DNA of 64,000 nucleotides from Nemophila menziesii (taxonomy: Eukaryota > Streptophyta > Magnoliopsida > Boraginales > Hydrophyllaceae), in NCBI GenBank assembly GCA_029959085.1, contig JARWIR010000010.1, forward strand, positions 35,394,731 to 35,458,730, in the 5' to 3' direction. The notes under the pieces were generated by a model. It searched no databases and was not told the origin of the DNA. It saw only the letters and a program-made list of their open reading frames with translations. Made by a program: the position numbers and the translations under genes. Positions within the stretch are counted from its first letter, which is position 1. Each line of letters opens with the position of its first letter. Positions 47,646-57,859 of this stretch are shown here, in pieces.

Positions 47646-48149
47646 AAATCATTTTTAAGAAAGTTAGGGGTAAAATGTAATTTTTGAAAAATATAGGGTC
47701 AAAAAGTCATTTGTCAAAAAGTTAGGGGACTAAGAGACAATTTAAAACTTTTAGGGACCTAAGTGTATTTTTCAACCATTTTAAGAACAAAGACAAAAAT
47801 TGAACAAACTATAGGGACTAAAATGCAATATAGGATAAGATCAAGGATAAAAGAGCAATAGTTCCTATATCATCAAGAAAAATGTTAGCAAAAACAATAT
47901 CCAAAGCATAACGATTAAGCAACAAATATTCAAGATAAAAACATATCAACCTAAGACAATTTTCCAAGTTAACACGAAGCATCCAAATAAAAACGTAGCA
48001 ATAAAATCCTAAATGTCCAAAACACGGACCCATAAACAAATAAAGCAAAAGCAACTTAACTTAGTTCAAGACAATAAAAACACATAAAACACTTAGAAGG
48101 ATAAAGAAGATTAAAAGACCAAACACCAAACACCAAAGACCACAACCAT

Positions 48150-49385
48150 TTAACGCAATTCCCGGGGAGAGCGGCTTCTAGAACGGCTACGAGGATGTGA
48201 AACATCATCTTTGATACACGAGACATCGTTCTTCATACAAGATAACTCACTAGTAAGATGGCCTATTTTCTCCTCCAACACTCCAAATTTTCTTTCCAAC
48301 TTTTCTTCTAGAACCTCAAATTTTCTACCAATATAATCCATAAACCGAGACATAGCACCTTCGAAGCTAGAAGTATTGGGAGGATTCTCATGAGTGGGGT
48401 TTTGTGGAGGCTCATTTGGGATAGGATTTTGTTGACCCGGAATATCCAATAACTCAAGTGTGTCAAGTGCCGGACCATGAGTTTCTTCTCTAGCTTGTAA
48501 GATACGATTACGAATGGTAACATCCGAAATACGATTAATAACCGAAAGAGCAACATAGGAGTTATTATAAATAGCAAATTTCATTCTCTTGATTGTGCTA
48601 TAATCTAAACACCACGCTTTATCAATAGATTTCACATTTGTTCCTCCTAATGAGATTTCACTTAATTCAAAGATTTTAGTAAGAAATATACCATAGGGGA
48701 CTTTATCTCTTGCGGTTCGAGCATGGTTCATCCATTTGAACATAATAGCAAAAATATTAATCGGACGCTTAGCAAAGATCAAGAAAAGTAGATAAGCTTC
48801 ATACGGGATTAACTTTGCATCATGTTTGTCCTTCGGAATTATGGCCGAAATAAGAAACTTATGAGCCACAATAAATTCCGGATCAAAATTACGCAAATTC
48901 CAATTACCATCGGGAATAACCATCCTACTATTAACGAAATCTAAAACCTCATTTTGACCGACTATATCAAGATTGGAGCCATCCCAACCACTTGACCAAA
49001 AACCACTAAAACCATCGAACGGAATACTATAACGAGTACATAACACATGCAATTTTAATCTTAAAACGGTACCCGAAACGGATGATTTTACTAAGTTATT
49101 TGCACTATCAAATTCAAAGTTTTTGTAAAATTCTTCAATTAATCCACTTGCTAATTGAGTACCCGAATATGCAAATACATTATCAAAACCTTGAAATTTA
49201 AAAAGATCAAGAAGAGAATTTTCACCCGATGGAAAAGCCGAATCACTAAAAGTTCTACCCGGGAGAGGCTCGAATGGCCGGAGTGGAGGAGGTGTTGGAG
49301 ACCTCGCCGGAGAAGGAGCACGGCGGCGGCTGGAGGAGGCTCCGGTGGTGGTTTTCTTCTTTGGAGCAGTTTTCTTTTCTCTCAT
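48150..49385 (-). CDS. Env-like / plant transposon protein of the copia element
   Basis: 411 codons from ATG 49385. N-terminus basic and Pro/Ser-rich (residues 1-45). Residues about 55-265 form a globular domain like the 'putative plant transposon protein' family found as the third ORF of Sireviruses and Athila elements (PYEAYLLFLIFAKRPIN, WMNHARTARDK, FLTKIFELSEI). Then comes a Pro/Asn linker (about 305-335), a coiled coil (about 340-395, KFEVLEEKLERKFGVLEEK) and an Arg-Ser tail (RSRSRSRSP) at the C-terminus. I see no signal peptide or clear membrane segment, so 'envelope' is a name of position only. The ORF is intact in a copy with almost identical LTRs, so it was recently under selection or recently copied. 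The RS tail could direct nuclear or RNA interactions (inference). Confidence 0.7.
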   Translation of the reverse strand: MREKKTAPKKKTTTGASSSRRRAPSPARSPTPPPLRPFEPLPGRTFSDSAFPSGENSLLDLFKFQGFDNVFAYSGTQLASGLIEEFYKNFEFDSANNLVKSSVSGTVLRLKLHVLCTRYSIPFDGFSGFWSSGWDGSNLDIVGQNEVLDFVNSRMVIPDGNWNLRNFDPEFIVAHKFLISAIIPKDKHDAKLIPYEAYLLFLIFAKRPINIFAIMFKWMNHARTARDKVPYGIFLTKIFELSEISLGGTNVKSIDKAWCLDYSTIKRMKFAIYNNSYVALSVINRISDVTIRNRILQAREETHGPALDTLELLDIPGQQNPIPNEPPQNPTHENPPNTSSFEGAMSRFMDYIGRKFEVLEEKLERKFGVLEEKIGHLTSELSCMKNDVSCIKDDVSHPRSRSRSRSPRELR

Positions 49386-50036
49386 TGTGAAGAGGGGAAA
49401 TGGGTAATGAAGGAGAGAGAGAGAGAGAAGTGATTAAAGAGGTGAAGAAGGGTTTTTGGGTGGTGGAAACGGAGCTGTGGTGGCCGGAAATCGCCTAGGA
49501 GGAGGAGAGGAAGTGTTTGAAAAGAGGAATGAAGAAATAGAATAGAAAAACGACCTATTATTGCTGTCAAAAACCTAACCTGCGGTGTACCGCGGGAAAC
49601 GTCCGGTGCACCGCAAAAGTGTTCGGAATGGGCAAAAAAAAATGAAATTTTTTACTCTTTTAAAAACACCCGAAACACATTCGAAACTTCCCCAAATGAT
49701 TCGGAATGGTATAAAATAATTTTGAGCATCTTTGTTTTGAAAAGAAAAGCCAAGGAGAACCCGAAAACTCATACAACAGTTTATTTCACAAATACCCCTA
49801 AGTTTTCTAAAAGTGCAAAAAGACCCAATGCAAGAACAAAGCAACATTTAAGCATGTAAAGGTCAAGAAACACAAGATTGTAGCACATAGTTAATAAATC
49901 ACATAAAACACAATATAAAACTAAAACAAAAAAAGAAGAGAGGAAGGAATTTCACCGTATTTTCCTTTTATGAGGTATGAACGTCCTTTTGCATAAAATT
50001 CCATTTTCTTGACGCTCAACCCTTCAATACATATTA
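49386..50036 (-). other. Spacer where pol is missing, with one dyad pair
   Basis: Between the zinc knuckle and env-like ORF. An autonomous copia element should have some 3-4 kb of protease-integrase-RT-RNase H here; nothing recognisable is left. It contains GCGGTGTACCGC (49582-49593) and CCGGTGCACCGC (49603-49614), spaced 21, and a GA repeat at 49411. Confidence 0.65.
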
Positions 50037-50285
50037 TTATGGTAACCGAGGTGGAATGGATCCGGAAATGTTGTTAGCATTTGTCACGATCCATATTGGT
50101 TTTTCCCATGAAGGTATCAAAGATCCACTATCAAGTTGTTCATGGTAATGGCATGTAGAAGCATGATGACCGGGTTTACCACAATAGTTGCAAGAACTTC
50201 TTTTTCGAATAGAGTTACCATGTAAAGGTTTTGAACAAGAAGTTTCCACATTCTTTCCAATATCCAAATTATCACTTAAATATAA
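50037..50285 (-). pseudogene. Gag zinc knuckle, separated from gag by a frame change
   Basis: An open frame from about 50285 to 50037 with CNYCGKPGHHASTC (CX2CX4HX4C). It runs on naturally from the end of the gag ORF at 50276 (FLKKNYI, then SDNLDIGKN in the next frame), which suggests a one-base frameshift. The alternative is programmed frameshifting at an A-rich site (AAAGAAAAATTA). No ATG begins this frame. Confidence 0.6.
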
Positions 50286-51088
50286 TTTTTCTTTAAAAAG
50301 CCATTTGGATCAAAAGGAGTGATATTTGAAAAAGGATGATTTTTTAAAGTATCAAGAGCGAGAGAAAAAGCTTCATCCAATTTTCCAAAACCTTCTATAT
50401 TTTTCTTCATAGGATGTTTCCATTTATTTAAAGAAAAAATGTTTTCAAAACAAGGGTTTTTAGTATTGCCAAGAATATCATCCAAAGTGATACAACATTT
50501 AAAACAATTCTTTAGCTCAATTTTACCCTTTTTTAACATAAGATTATTCAAATGGATTTGAGAATCAAGAATTTTGAGAAGGGATGAAATTTGCCTAATA
50601 TCACAATAATTATAAGGAAGAGATAAAGAGTTAGGATAGAGTGCTACCTCATGATTTGGTTTAGAATTGTTATGAGATTTATTATGAATTGAGACTTCTT
50701 CTTCTTCGTCATTTTCGACAATTCCATATAAAAACTCCAAACGATTCCAAAGCTCTTTTGCGGATTTACAATCTAACATTTGAGAGAAAATTTCTTCGGA
50801 AATTCCACGAATGAGAGTGTACATTGGTTTTGCATTTTGAGTGAGCTTATCCTTTTCCTCAATGGTAAGTTCATCAAAATCTTTTTCTTCTTGATTTAGC
50901 TTAAGAACTCCCGCTTCATTTAACTCCTCTTTATAAGGAACAAATGGACCTTCCTTTATGATTCTCCATTGATCGGGATCTTCGGCTTTGATAAATTCCT
51001 CCATTTTTGTTCTCCAAGCAAAATAGTAAGTTCCTACAAAAAGTGGAGGTCGAGTAGAAGACGAACTTTCCAAAAGATTAGATTCCAT
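50276..51088 (-). CDS. Copia Gag (UBN2-type)
   Basis: 270 codons from the ATG at 51088, 43 nt downstream of the primer site; the frame is open upstream to 51121 but without ATG. Features of copia gag: FVGTYYFAWRTKMEEFIKAE near the N-terminus, DELTIEEKDKL, and YTLIRGISEEIFSQML...AKELWNRLEFLYG (residues about 80-130), as in UBN2/DUF4219 proteins. The second half is acidic, then Asn/Lys-rich. The stop at 50276 comes just before the zinc knuckle, which is in another frame. Structural protein of the virus-like particle; here it could be functional alone or need supplementation. Confidence 0.75.
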   Translation of the reverse strand: MESNLLESSSSTRPPLFVGTYYFAWRTKMEEFIKAEDPDQWRIIKEGPFVPYKEELNEAGVLKLNQEEKDFDELTIEEKDKLTQNAKPMYTLIRGISEEIFSQMLDCKSAKELWNRLEFLYGIVENDEEEEVSIHNKSHNNSKPNHEVALYPNSLSLPYNYCDIRQISSLLKILDSQIHLNNLMLKKGKIELKNCFKCCITLDDILGNTKNPCFENIFSLNKWKHPMKKNIEGFGKLDEAFSLALDTLKNHPFSNITPFDPNGFLKKNYI

Positions 51089-51130
51089 ATCGTTTACTCT
51101 ACTAACGATTAAGCTATTCACGTAGAGTTA

Positions 51131-51143
51131 GGCTCTGATACCA
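51131..51143 (-). promoter_or_regulatory. tRNA-iMet primer-binding site of the copia element
   Basis: Minus strand TGGTATCAGAGCC, two bases after the LTR end; the standard primer site of plant copia elements. Confidence 0.95.
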
Positions 51144-51145
51144 AT

Positions 51146-52530
51146 TGAAAGTCCTAGAGGGGGGGTGAATAGGATTACTAATAAGATTAATGCCTAATTA
51201 AAAAACTTTTGGACAATTATAAGTTTAAGAAAGAAACTTCTAAGTCAACTAATATATCAAACTCCTAAGGGATCATACAATGGAAAAGCTAAGAGGTTCG
51301 ATATATAAGTGATACAAGTAAATCGAGTTTCTAATCTCTTACTACTCTAGATGACAATATGTAAGATAAACTAGATAATTAATATCACAATATTCATACT
51401 AGCATATTATCAAACATATAAAATGCGGAAGTAAATAGAGTAGGGATAGAAAGATACACACGATTTATAGTGGTTCGGTTTCCCTACATCCACTACCTAA
51501 GGAAGCCTCCTTAGGATTTCAAGCTTTTCACTAAGCTTCCGTGTCTCTCTTAACCGGGTCGAGAACACAATAACCTTTACAAACTCTTCGATAACACGAA
51601 GGACAAAACACTTGTGTAATCACAACACAAGGACACCAAGTATACTCCCTATACTTGAATTCTCTCTTAATCTATCTATTACAAGACCTAGACTTAAGAG
51701 GATAGCAACAAAGTGTTTAAAGGGTTGCTTAAAAAAGCTTGTAACTAAACTCCTAAAAGAGTGGATATGACTATAAGCTTGATTACTCCTCTTGAGTGGA
51801 TAGAACCTTGTGACTTAATTGATTAACTCCTTGAAAGGATTTATAAGCTCACTAAGATTGAATTTGACTATGTATAGCACTTGACACCTTCTTGAATGAT
51901 AGCAATTAAGCCCCTTAATGTTTGTAATTAGTTGGTGTAGTTGTAGCCTTCAAAGAGCTTCAATTTATAGTAGAAAATGGCTTCCAACGGTCATAAGACT
52001 TGGATCCAACGGATCTATTAATCTCCCAACGGATATATTACTTATGACTTGTCTTTTGTGCAGAAAAACCTTCCTTGCGGTGTACCGCAAGATTCGTGCG
52101 GTGTACCGCACCTCAATGGTTTGATTTTCTAACTTACTGACGGGCTAGCCTCTGCACCGCGCCCTGGTCCGCAATCTTGGTCCGGTGTACCGCGCCATTC
52201 GTCCGGTGTACCGCGCCAAGAACTTTGAGAGATAATGACTTGGATCAATAAATCTTCTTCACGAAAGTTGTTGGAAACATCATTCTAAGAATCTTTGAAG
52301 TTGATCACTAAGGCTAATTCTCAATGTACACAAAGATAAGGTTTAAACTTATTGTAAGAGAATTAGTTTCATAATAAATAACAATAAAGAAATGATCAAC
52401 ATGATAAAGAAGAGCTTTTTGATGAAATAGAGTGCAATAAGGAATATGTATAACAAGAGTAAATAGCACACTAAACATAAGAGGATTTGTCACATTAAAA
52501 CAACCTATCAAGGGAGGCTATATGCCAACA
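51146..52530 (-). repeat. 5' LTR of copia element (1385 bp)
   Basis: Same length as the 3' LTR. Starts TGTTGGCATATAGCC (minus, 52530). Dyad pairs at 52075/52096 and 52182/52202. Putative TATA box CTATAAATTG at 51970-51961. Confidence 0.95.
51961..51970 (-). promoter_or_regulatory. Putative TATA box, copia 5' LTR
   Basis: CTATAAATTG on minus, 560 bp from the LTR start. The dyad pairs lie about 105-240 bp upstream of it, where an enhancer or operator would be expected. Confidence 0.45.
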
Positions 52531-52555
52531 CAAACCCCACCCCAAACTCAAAAAT

Positions 52556-52575
52556 GAGTCGTGTCCCCACGACTC
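52556..52575 (-). other. Perfect hairpin GAGTCGTG-GGGA-CACGACTC in element C
   Basis: Eight-bp arms and GGGA loop on the minus strand, followed by a G-run GAGTTTGGGGTGGGG. Conserved in D (61647-61666, one change) and at 6380-6399. Confidence 0.75.
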
Positions 52576-52671
52576 GAAAAGACTCAATAAAGCAATTAAA
52601 CTAATATACACTAAATGAGAAAAGGATTGGAAAACATATCTGGATCGACACTAGGCCGATTACGTGTAGTC

Positions 52672-52899
52672 TCATGTTAGGGTTTTGAATACTACTTCAT
52701 CAAGCTTTAAAGATCGTTTAATTGTTGCATCCATCTTGAATAAAGTGTTCTTCATTACCTCGAACTCTCTTGCCATATTTTCCAAATCTTCATCATCCTA
52801 TCTCTCTAAATCATCATCTCTTCTACGAAAATATTTCCTCAACACCCAACTTTCCATCTTCATCATGTTCTTCGTACCTTTTCCAACATTCATAGTCAT
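52672..52899 (-). pseudogene. Small 3' ORF of element C (one internal stop)
   Basis: From ATG 52899, right after the text TTGAGTTTGGGGTCA that also precedes the small ORF of D. 75 codons, charged (KYFRRRDDDLER, then a TAG, then DDEDLENMAREFEVMKNTLF). Looks helical; no family recognised. Confidence 0.4.
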
Positions 52900-53503
52900 C
52901 TGTGATGACCCCAAACTCAATTTTTTTTCCTACTTAAAGATTACTTGCAAAATATATAATATTAATACGCTCAAACAATTCACAATTCCTCTGCTAAATA
53001 ACTAAAATAAATCTTAATTCCCAATTGGTAATAGAAAGAAAAGAAGAGTTCTAGCTATTTTACCGGATTGGCCATGGAATTTATGATGATTTGATACCTT
53101 GCACTTGTAATCTCCAACCTTCAAAGTACCAAAGCTATTGATGAAATTTGTGTCTCTTACTATTGTTGAAAGTGGCACAGTAGTGGGATTGGTGATTTAT
53201 TTGAGATGGGTATTTAATATCTATGGTGTTGGAGAGGTTTAAAGGATATAATTTAAGCTTTGGTGAAGAAATTATTGGGTTAAAACTTGAATTTCTTGGT
53301 GTTTTTGGAAAGATTTTTGATTGTTAATGTGTTGGGATGATGTTTAGAGGTAAGGATTGGTGATATATTGGTGTTTTGATGGTGTAATTTAAGTGTTTTT
53401 GGAGCTTTGGTTCGTCATCAATGGTGTTTCATGTGTTGGAGGCCAAAGGAGAGGGAAAAATAAGGTTTCTTAAGCTTTAGGTCTATTTTCGCCGAGACCA
53501 CGA

Positions 53504-53759
53504 CCGGCATGCCGGTCAGATGACCGGCTAGCCGGTCGCGAACGACGACCTCCCCAACAGCTAGGTCTCGAAAAGTTATGCAGTTTAGACTCAAAGATCA
53601 CCTGATTCGGACACCCAAGCGCAAAGATATCGCTTGCCGAACTTTTCTCTGATTGTTTTTTTTTTACCTCTGACGCAAGCCTCTTGCGTCGTTGCTGACG
53701 CAGTAACTAAAAAGTTCATCTTCCCTGGCCGGCTAGCCGGTCGCTGACCGGTAGGCCGG
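53504..53759. repeat. Two pairs of 12-bp dyads in element C
   Basis: CCGGCATGCCGG (53504) and CCGGCTAGCCGG (53524), spacing 20; CCGGCTAGCCGG (53729) and CCGGTAGGCCGG (53748), spacing 19. The first three are perfect palindromes. Confidence 0.85.
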
Positions 53760-54131
53760 CGGCACGTCGCTGGCGCGAATGAAGACGCAGTCATGTTGCG
53801 TCATTGCTGACGCAGTGGTCAGAAACTTTTAGCTCCTTATCTGAACTTTTCGACTTCACCATTGGATAGAGCTCGAAAAGTTATGCGGTTTAGGCTCAAG
53901 AAAAAGTTAATTCCGACCTCCGAGCATCAAGTTATGATCTTCCGAAGTTGCTGAATGAGGACGCAGTCATGCTGCGTCATTGCTGACGCAGTGGTCAGAA
54001 ACTTTTAGCTGCTTATCTGAACTTTTCGACTTCACCATTGGATAGAGCTCGAAAAGTTATGCGGTTTAGGCTCAAGAAAAAGTTAATTCCGACCTCTAAG
54101 CATCAAGTTATGATCTTCCGAAGTTGCTGAT
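53672..54131 (-). repeat. Tandem 177-bp repeat with GCGTCA hairpins in element C
   Basis: Two nearly identical units (about 53783-53958 and 53960-54131) and a weaker third related stretch (53556-53650). Hairpins: TGCGTCGTTGCTGACGCA (53685-53702), TGCGTCATTGCTGACGCA (53797-53814), CTGCGTCATTGCTGACGCAG (53972-53991), plus GACGCAAG-3nt-CTTGCGTC at 53672-53690. Confidence 0.8.
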
Positions 54132-54340
54132 AACCTAACTACCCCAAACTCATGATCTTTACTCCTGTAATCATCAAAAACACCAACCTTTCTCATTTCT
54201 TAAAAATAAACACTAAATAAAGAACCATTACTCTAATTTACACTAAGGATTTAAAAGACATGAAAGCAATTTAAAACATGGGTTGTCTCCCAAGAAGCAC
54301 TTTTATTTAACGTCATTTAAAGTTTGACGGGTTACCTCCA

Positions 54341-55564
54341 TTATCCCTTGAGTATGTAGCCTCCCCAGCAGTGGGTGAGGTTATGTATGTCTACAATTCG
54401 CCGCCTTTGACCTCTCAAAGGTTGTATCTCTATTAATTTTGTTGTCACCAATCGAGTAACAACAAATGGTCCCATCCACGTATTTTTGAAACCTCGTGGC
54501 CTATTCTCTTGTTTAGAAGCCTTCCAAGCAACCTTGGTTCCAACCCCAAACTCATCTTTAGCTCTCTTTTTCACGGGTTCATGGTGGTGGTTCTTCTCTT
54601 TAACCTCTTTAGGTACTTCTACAACAATGGGTAACTCAAGTTGCACCTCCTCTAGCTTTTTGTCCAAAACAATGGATGTTTCAGAACTTTCTTTTGTTAT
54701 GAGGGACACGTCTTCAATCTCAATCTCTACACTCGCATTCTCATTTAATTCTGAAATAGCTTCTGTGAATATTTGTTGCGGTGTGAGTTCTTTTGTATCA
54801 CTTTCAAGCATTTGGGTGTTGGTTTTGTCTTCTTTGCACACCTCTACAAATTCATTATCTATGTCACCATTTGAATGATTCGTCTTTATTGGAATTGTTG
54901 GTGACATCAATGGAGTACTAGATGGCGAATCCATCCTAGTATCTTCTTCTTCTATCTCTTTTCTAACCAAGATCTCAATGTTTGATTCCTCTAAAACCAG
55001 CTTGGTAGATTCTTCTATAGCCGAAATATCATCTTTACAAGATTCAAACTCATCATCAACTTGCTTATCAATAGTTACCTCATCTATGCTTAGCGTGATT
55101 GGTTCTTCTCTCCTTGGAATCTCTAGTTCACTAATTGCAACTTGTGGCGATTCCTATTCATCCTCTTCTTGAAGACTAAACTCTTCAAATACATCGCTAT
55201 CAATTTCAATGGCCTCATCATCAATTGTTGTACCTTGGCCAAGTTGCATAGATGGTGCTTGTTGTAGCCTCTCAATTGTCTCTGTGAGTTGCATCAATCT
55301 TTGCTCCATAATTTGATGTTTTTGTTGCATGTCTTGCACTAATGATGTGGTAGCATTGATTATTGCCCCATCATTTTTCATATTAACCATTGAAGTGTTG
55401 ATGAAACAATTGAGTGATTCTTCCAACTTCTTTAGCCTTTCCTCGTGATCTCTAAAGCTCCCTCGTGTCAACTTCTGAAAAGTATATATTTTATCAAAGG
55501 AGTCTTGCAGTTGATCCAACCAGGATTGTGGTGGAGTTTGAACTTGATAACGAAAATTCTCCAT
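54341..55564 (-). pseudogene. Coiled-coil ORF ending in an integrase GPF/Y module (element C), one in-frame TAG
   Basis: 408 codons including stops, from the ATG at 55564 (MENFRYQVQ), about 100 nt from the primer site. Residues about 10-110 are helical and heptad-like (LDQLQDSFDKIYTF, EERLKKLEESL, IMEQRLMQLTETIERLQQA). A long acidic region follows, then after about residue 325 GVGTKVAWK...WMGPFVVTRLVT and NLTHCWGGY, the same GPF/Y module as in A and D. No Gag, zinc knuckle or protease. A single TAG at 55156-55154 (after EEDE) is the only stop in the frame. It may be a nonsense mutation or, less likely, a readthrough site. The protein's role is unknown; the module may bind chromatin or partner integrase (inference). 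Confidence 0.65.
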
Positions 55565-55660
55565 ACTTAAAGAAAAACCTAAAAAGAGACTAAAACAAAC
55601 CAAGCGTAAAATAAATGCAATTAAACAATAAAAGATAAACACCGGGGTCACACGCTACCG

Positions 55661-55678
55661 TCCCCGGCAGCGGCGCCA
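55661..55678 (-). promoter_or_regulatory. tRNA-Asp primer-binding site of element C
   Basis: Minus strand TGGCGCCGCTGCCGGGGA, identical to element A, six bases after the LTR end. Confidence 0.9.
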
Positions 55679-55684
55679 AAAACT

Positions 55685-57248
55685 TGGTGGTCCTTTGTGT
55701 GTTCTAAAATAAATGCAAATAATAATCGAACCACAACCGCAAGTGTACGGTTGTCCCAAGTAATATAGTTGATAAAACAGATTCGTTCCAAGGACGGAAT
55801 GGTTGACTACAATGCTTATCAAGTAATGATTGGTTGCACTTATGAAAGAAAGTAAAAGATATAATGATTGTTTGTTTGTTTTTATTATTCTAAGTAATGA
55901 AAGACTAAATGGAAAATGCAAATAATTAACTAAGACGCAAGTAAATAAAAGTAAAACGCAAGTATGAGAAAGCGGTACTTGAGATACGCAAGGATTTCAT
56001 CTAACTCTTATTTATTCCATGTTTCGTTTAAGGGACAAATTCGTAAAAAGTAATGGTCGGGATTCTAAGGTCATCCTTACCCCCGTCAGGGTGGACTAAG
56101 GAGCTACTCTTAAATGCTACAAACCCCGTCAGGGTGATTATAGTCCATTCTTAAGTGATTAAGTTTATTTTACCCAATTGGCCATAGGATTAATTACGCT
56201 CGTCAGAGTCAAATAATTTCTATCCTACATTCATTAATTATTTCTGTACCTAAACCCCCCGTCAAGGTGATCCAATCGCCACTAATTGGAATAGCCTAGA
56301 TACTAAGACCTATGATTGGTTAATTACGTCAATATAGTTATTAAGAACAAATTAATAAAAAATACCTAATACCCAATTTGATTTCAATTGTAAAAATCCC
56401 AAATACAAAAGCATAGAATAAAATAGAATCAAAATCAATCCATAATGCGATCTCAAACACTAATTAAAATTAGCTCATAATTGGAAAACCTAAGAAAATA
56501 AATAAAAAGGAATTCATAATTGTTTTACAGAAAGGAAAATAGAAACCTAATTAGGAAGATGAATTGGCTGCAACGTGGAGATATAGACAGTCTCCAGCTC
56601 CAAGCTTCTTTTCTTCTTGACGCTCTCTTCTAATGATGTTTTAATTTGAAGAATATAATGAGAGGTAAGAAATAATAAGGTCTAAAGGCCTATTTATACA
56701 AATTCGGACTAGGGTTTTATTTTAAATAAAAAGTCATTTTAGAAAAGCCCAAGTCCATAATTAAGCCTAAAATCCCGTAACTGCTGCACCACCTCCACTA
56801 AAACAGCTCTAGCCGATTCGTTATAACTCCGATTGACCTTAAATCACTTGCTAAATTTCCGTAACTCGATAAGGAACATAATCTCTTCAAAGGTCAGTGG
56901 CTAAATCAACTCGTAAGTGCCTCGAAATCAGCAATCGTTGGCCTGTTTTCCAAATTTGCAGCTTCAAAATATAATTCTTTTTGGGATTTATCTTCAAGCT
57001 TTGACTCCATATCACGATCTTTGACTTTATTCTCGTGTTACTCTCCTAGCTAATATTCAAAACCTACAAACTTTTCACTAAAATACACAAGATTACGCGC
57101 AAAAGTTTAATAAATCAAAAATACTAAAAATAAAAGAGGAAATTCGGATTATTGCATATTTAGCCCAAAAGTCTATCAAATTAATCAAATAAACACCAAA
57201 AATGATGTCTCCCAAGGGCATAAAATTAGAACATTTAGGGAGACATCA
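55685..57248 (-). repeat. 5' LTR of element C (1564 bp)
   Basis: TGATGTCTCCC at 57248 (minus) to CCACCA at 55685. TATA-like TGTATAAATA at 56700-56691. Four CACCCTGACGGGG-like motifs as in the other LTR. Confidence 0.93.
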
Positions 57249-57706
57249 ATCGCCCTGACGGGGTTTGTAACACCTGAGAATAACTCCTAAGTCCACCCTG
57301 ACGGGGGTTAGGAGAATCTAGAATCCCGACTATTACTAGATACTAATTTGTCCCTTAGAAGAAGCATTGATTAAGTTTATTTTGGTGAAACCTAGCGCGA
57401 CTCAAGTACTATTCTCTCATCTTTTAGTCTCTTCAGATTTTTTCTTGCATTAGTTTTAATTTAGTTTAATATTTACTTTATTTGCACTTTAGTTCTTTAA
57501 ACAAAAACAAAATAAAAATCTATTTCTTTACTTTTAATTTTTCATTCAAGCAGTTATTTCCATTTATTGCATAACACTTTAAATCATACCTAATCCGTCC
57601 CTGAGATCGATCCCGTTTACCGGATATTACTTGGACGACTCGTACACTTGCGGTACGTGTCTTTCCTTTTTAGGTGTGTTTATTTAGAACACACTAGGAG
57701 ACACCA
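57249..57706 (+). repeat. 5' LTR of element D, second part
   Basis: Starts with the repeated ATCGC and carries the last two CACCCTGACGGGG-like motifs (57254 and 57292). Ends AGACACCA next to the primer site. Joins the first part at 42831. Confidence 0.9.
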
Positions 57707-57712
57707 AGTTTT

Positions 57713-57730
57713 TGGCGCCGCTGCTGGGGA
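57713..57730 (+). promoter_or_regulatory. tRNA-Asp primer-binding site of element D
   Basis: TGGCGCCGCTGCTGGGGA, one change from A and C. Confidence 0.88.
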
Positions 57731-57859
57731 CGGTAGCGTGTGACCACGGTGTTAGCCGTAAGTGTTTTAGTTGCTAGTTTTTAGTTTAGTTTTAATTTTT
57801 ATTTTTCAGTTTTACGCTTTGGGTTGTTCTTGCTTTCTCAGATTTATAGGTTGTGGTAT

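Larger units (their letters stand above)
45716..52530 (-). mobile_element. Ty1/copia element, Sirevirus-like, pol-less, very young
   Basis: Complete 6815-bp element with 1385-bp LTRs at 45716-47100 and 51146-52530, TG...CA ends and CAAAC target duplications at 45711-45715 and 52531-52535. The LTRs differ at about three positions that I can see. tRNA-iMet primer site, polypurine tract, gag and env-like ORF are present, but protease, integrase, RT and RNase H are missing altogether. It splits element C between conserved 3' sequences. The env-like ORF and multiple polypurine tracts are Sirevirus traits. Confidence 0.93.
42832..57248 (-). mobile_element. Ty3/gypsy element C, complete, with ATCGC target duplication
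   Basis: Minus-strand element with LTRs 42832-44390 and 55685-57248, flanked by ATCGC at 42827-42831 and 57249-57253, inserted in the D 5' LTR. Without the nested copia element and its duplication the internal region is about 4.5 kb. It has the tRNA-Asp primer site and the polypurine tract but no gag, protease, RT or integrase core; its main ORF is a coiled coil plus GPF/Y module. The LTRs differ at roughly 35-40 positions by eye (about 2.4 %). Confidence 0.92.

Noticed and set aside
49155..49433. Plus-strand ORF with Arg-rich tail
   Set aside because: Antisense to the N-terminus of the env-like ORF.
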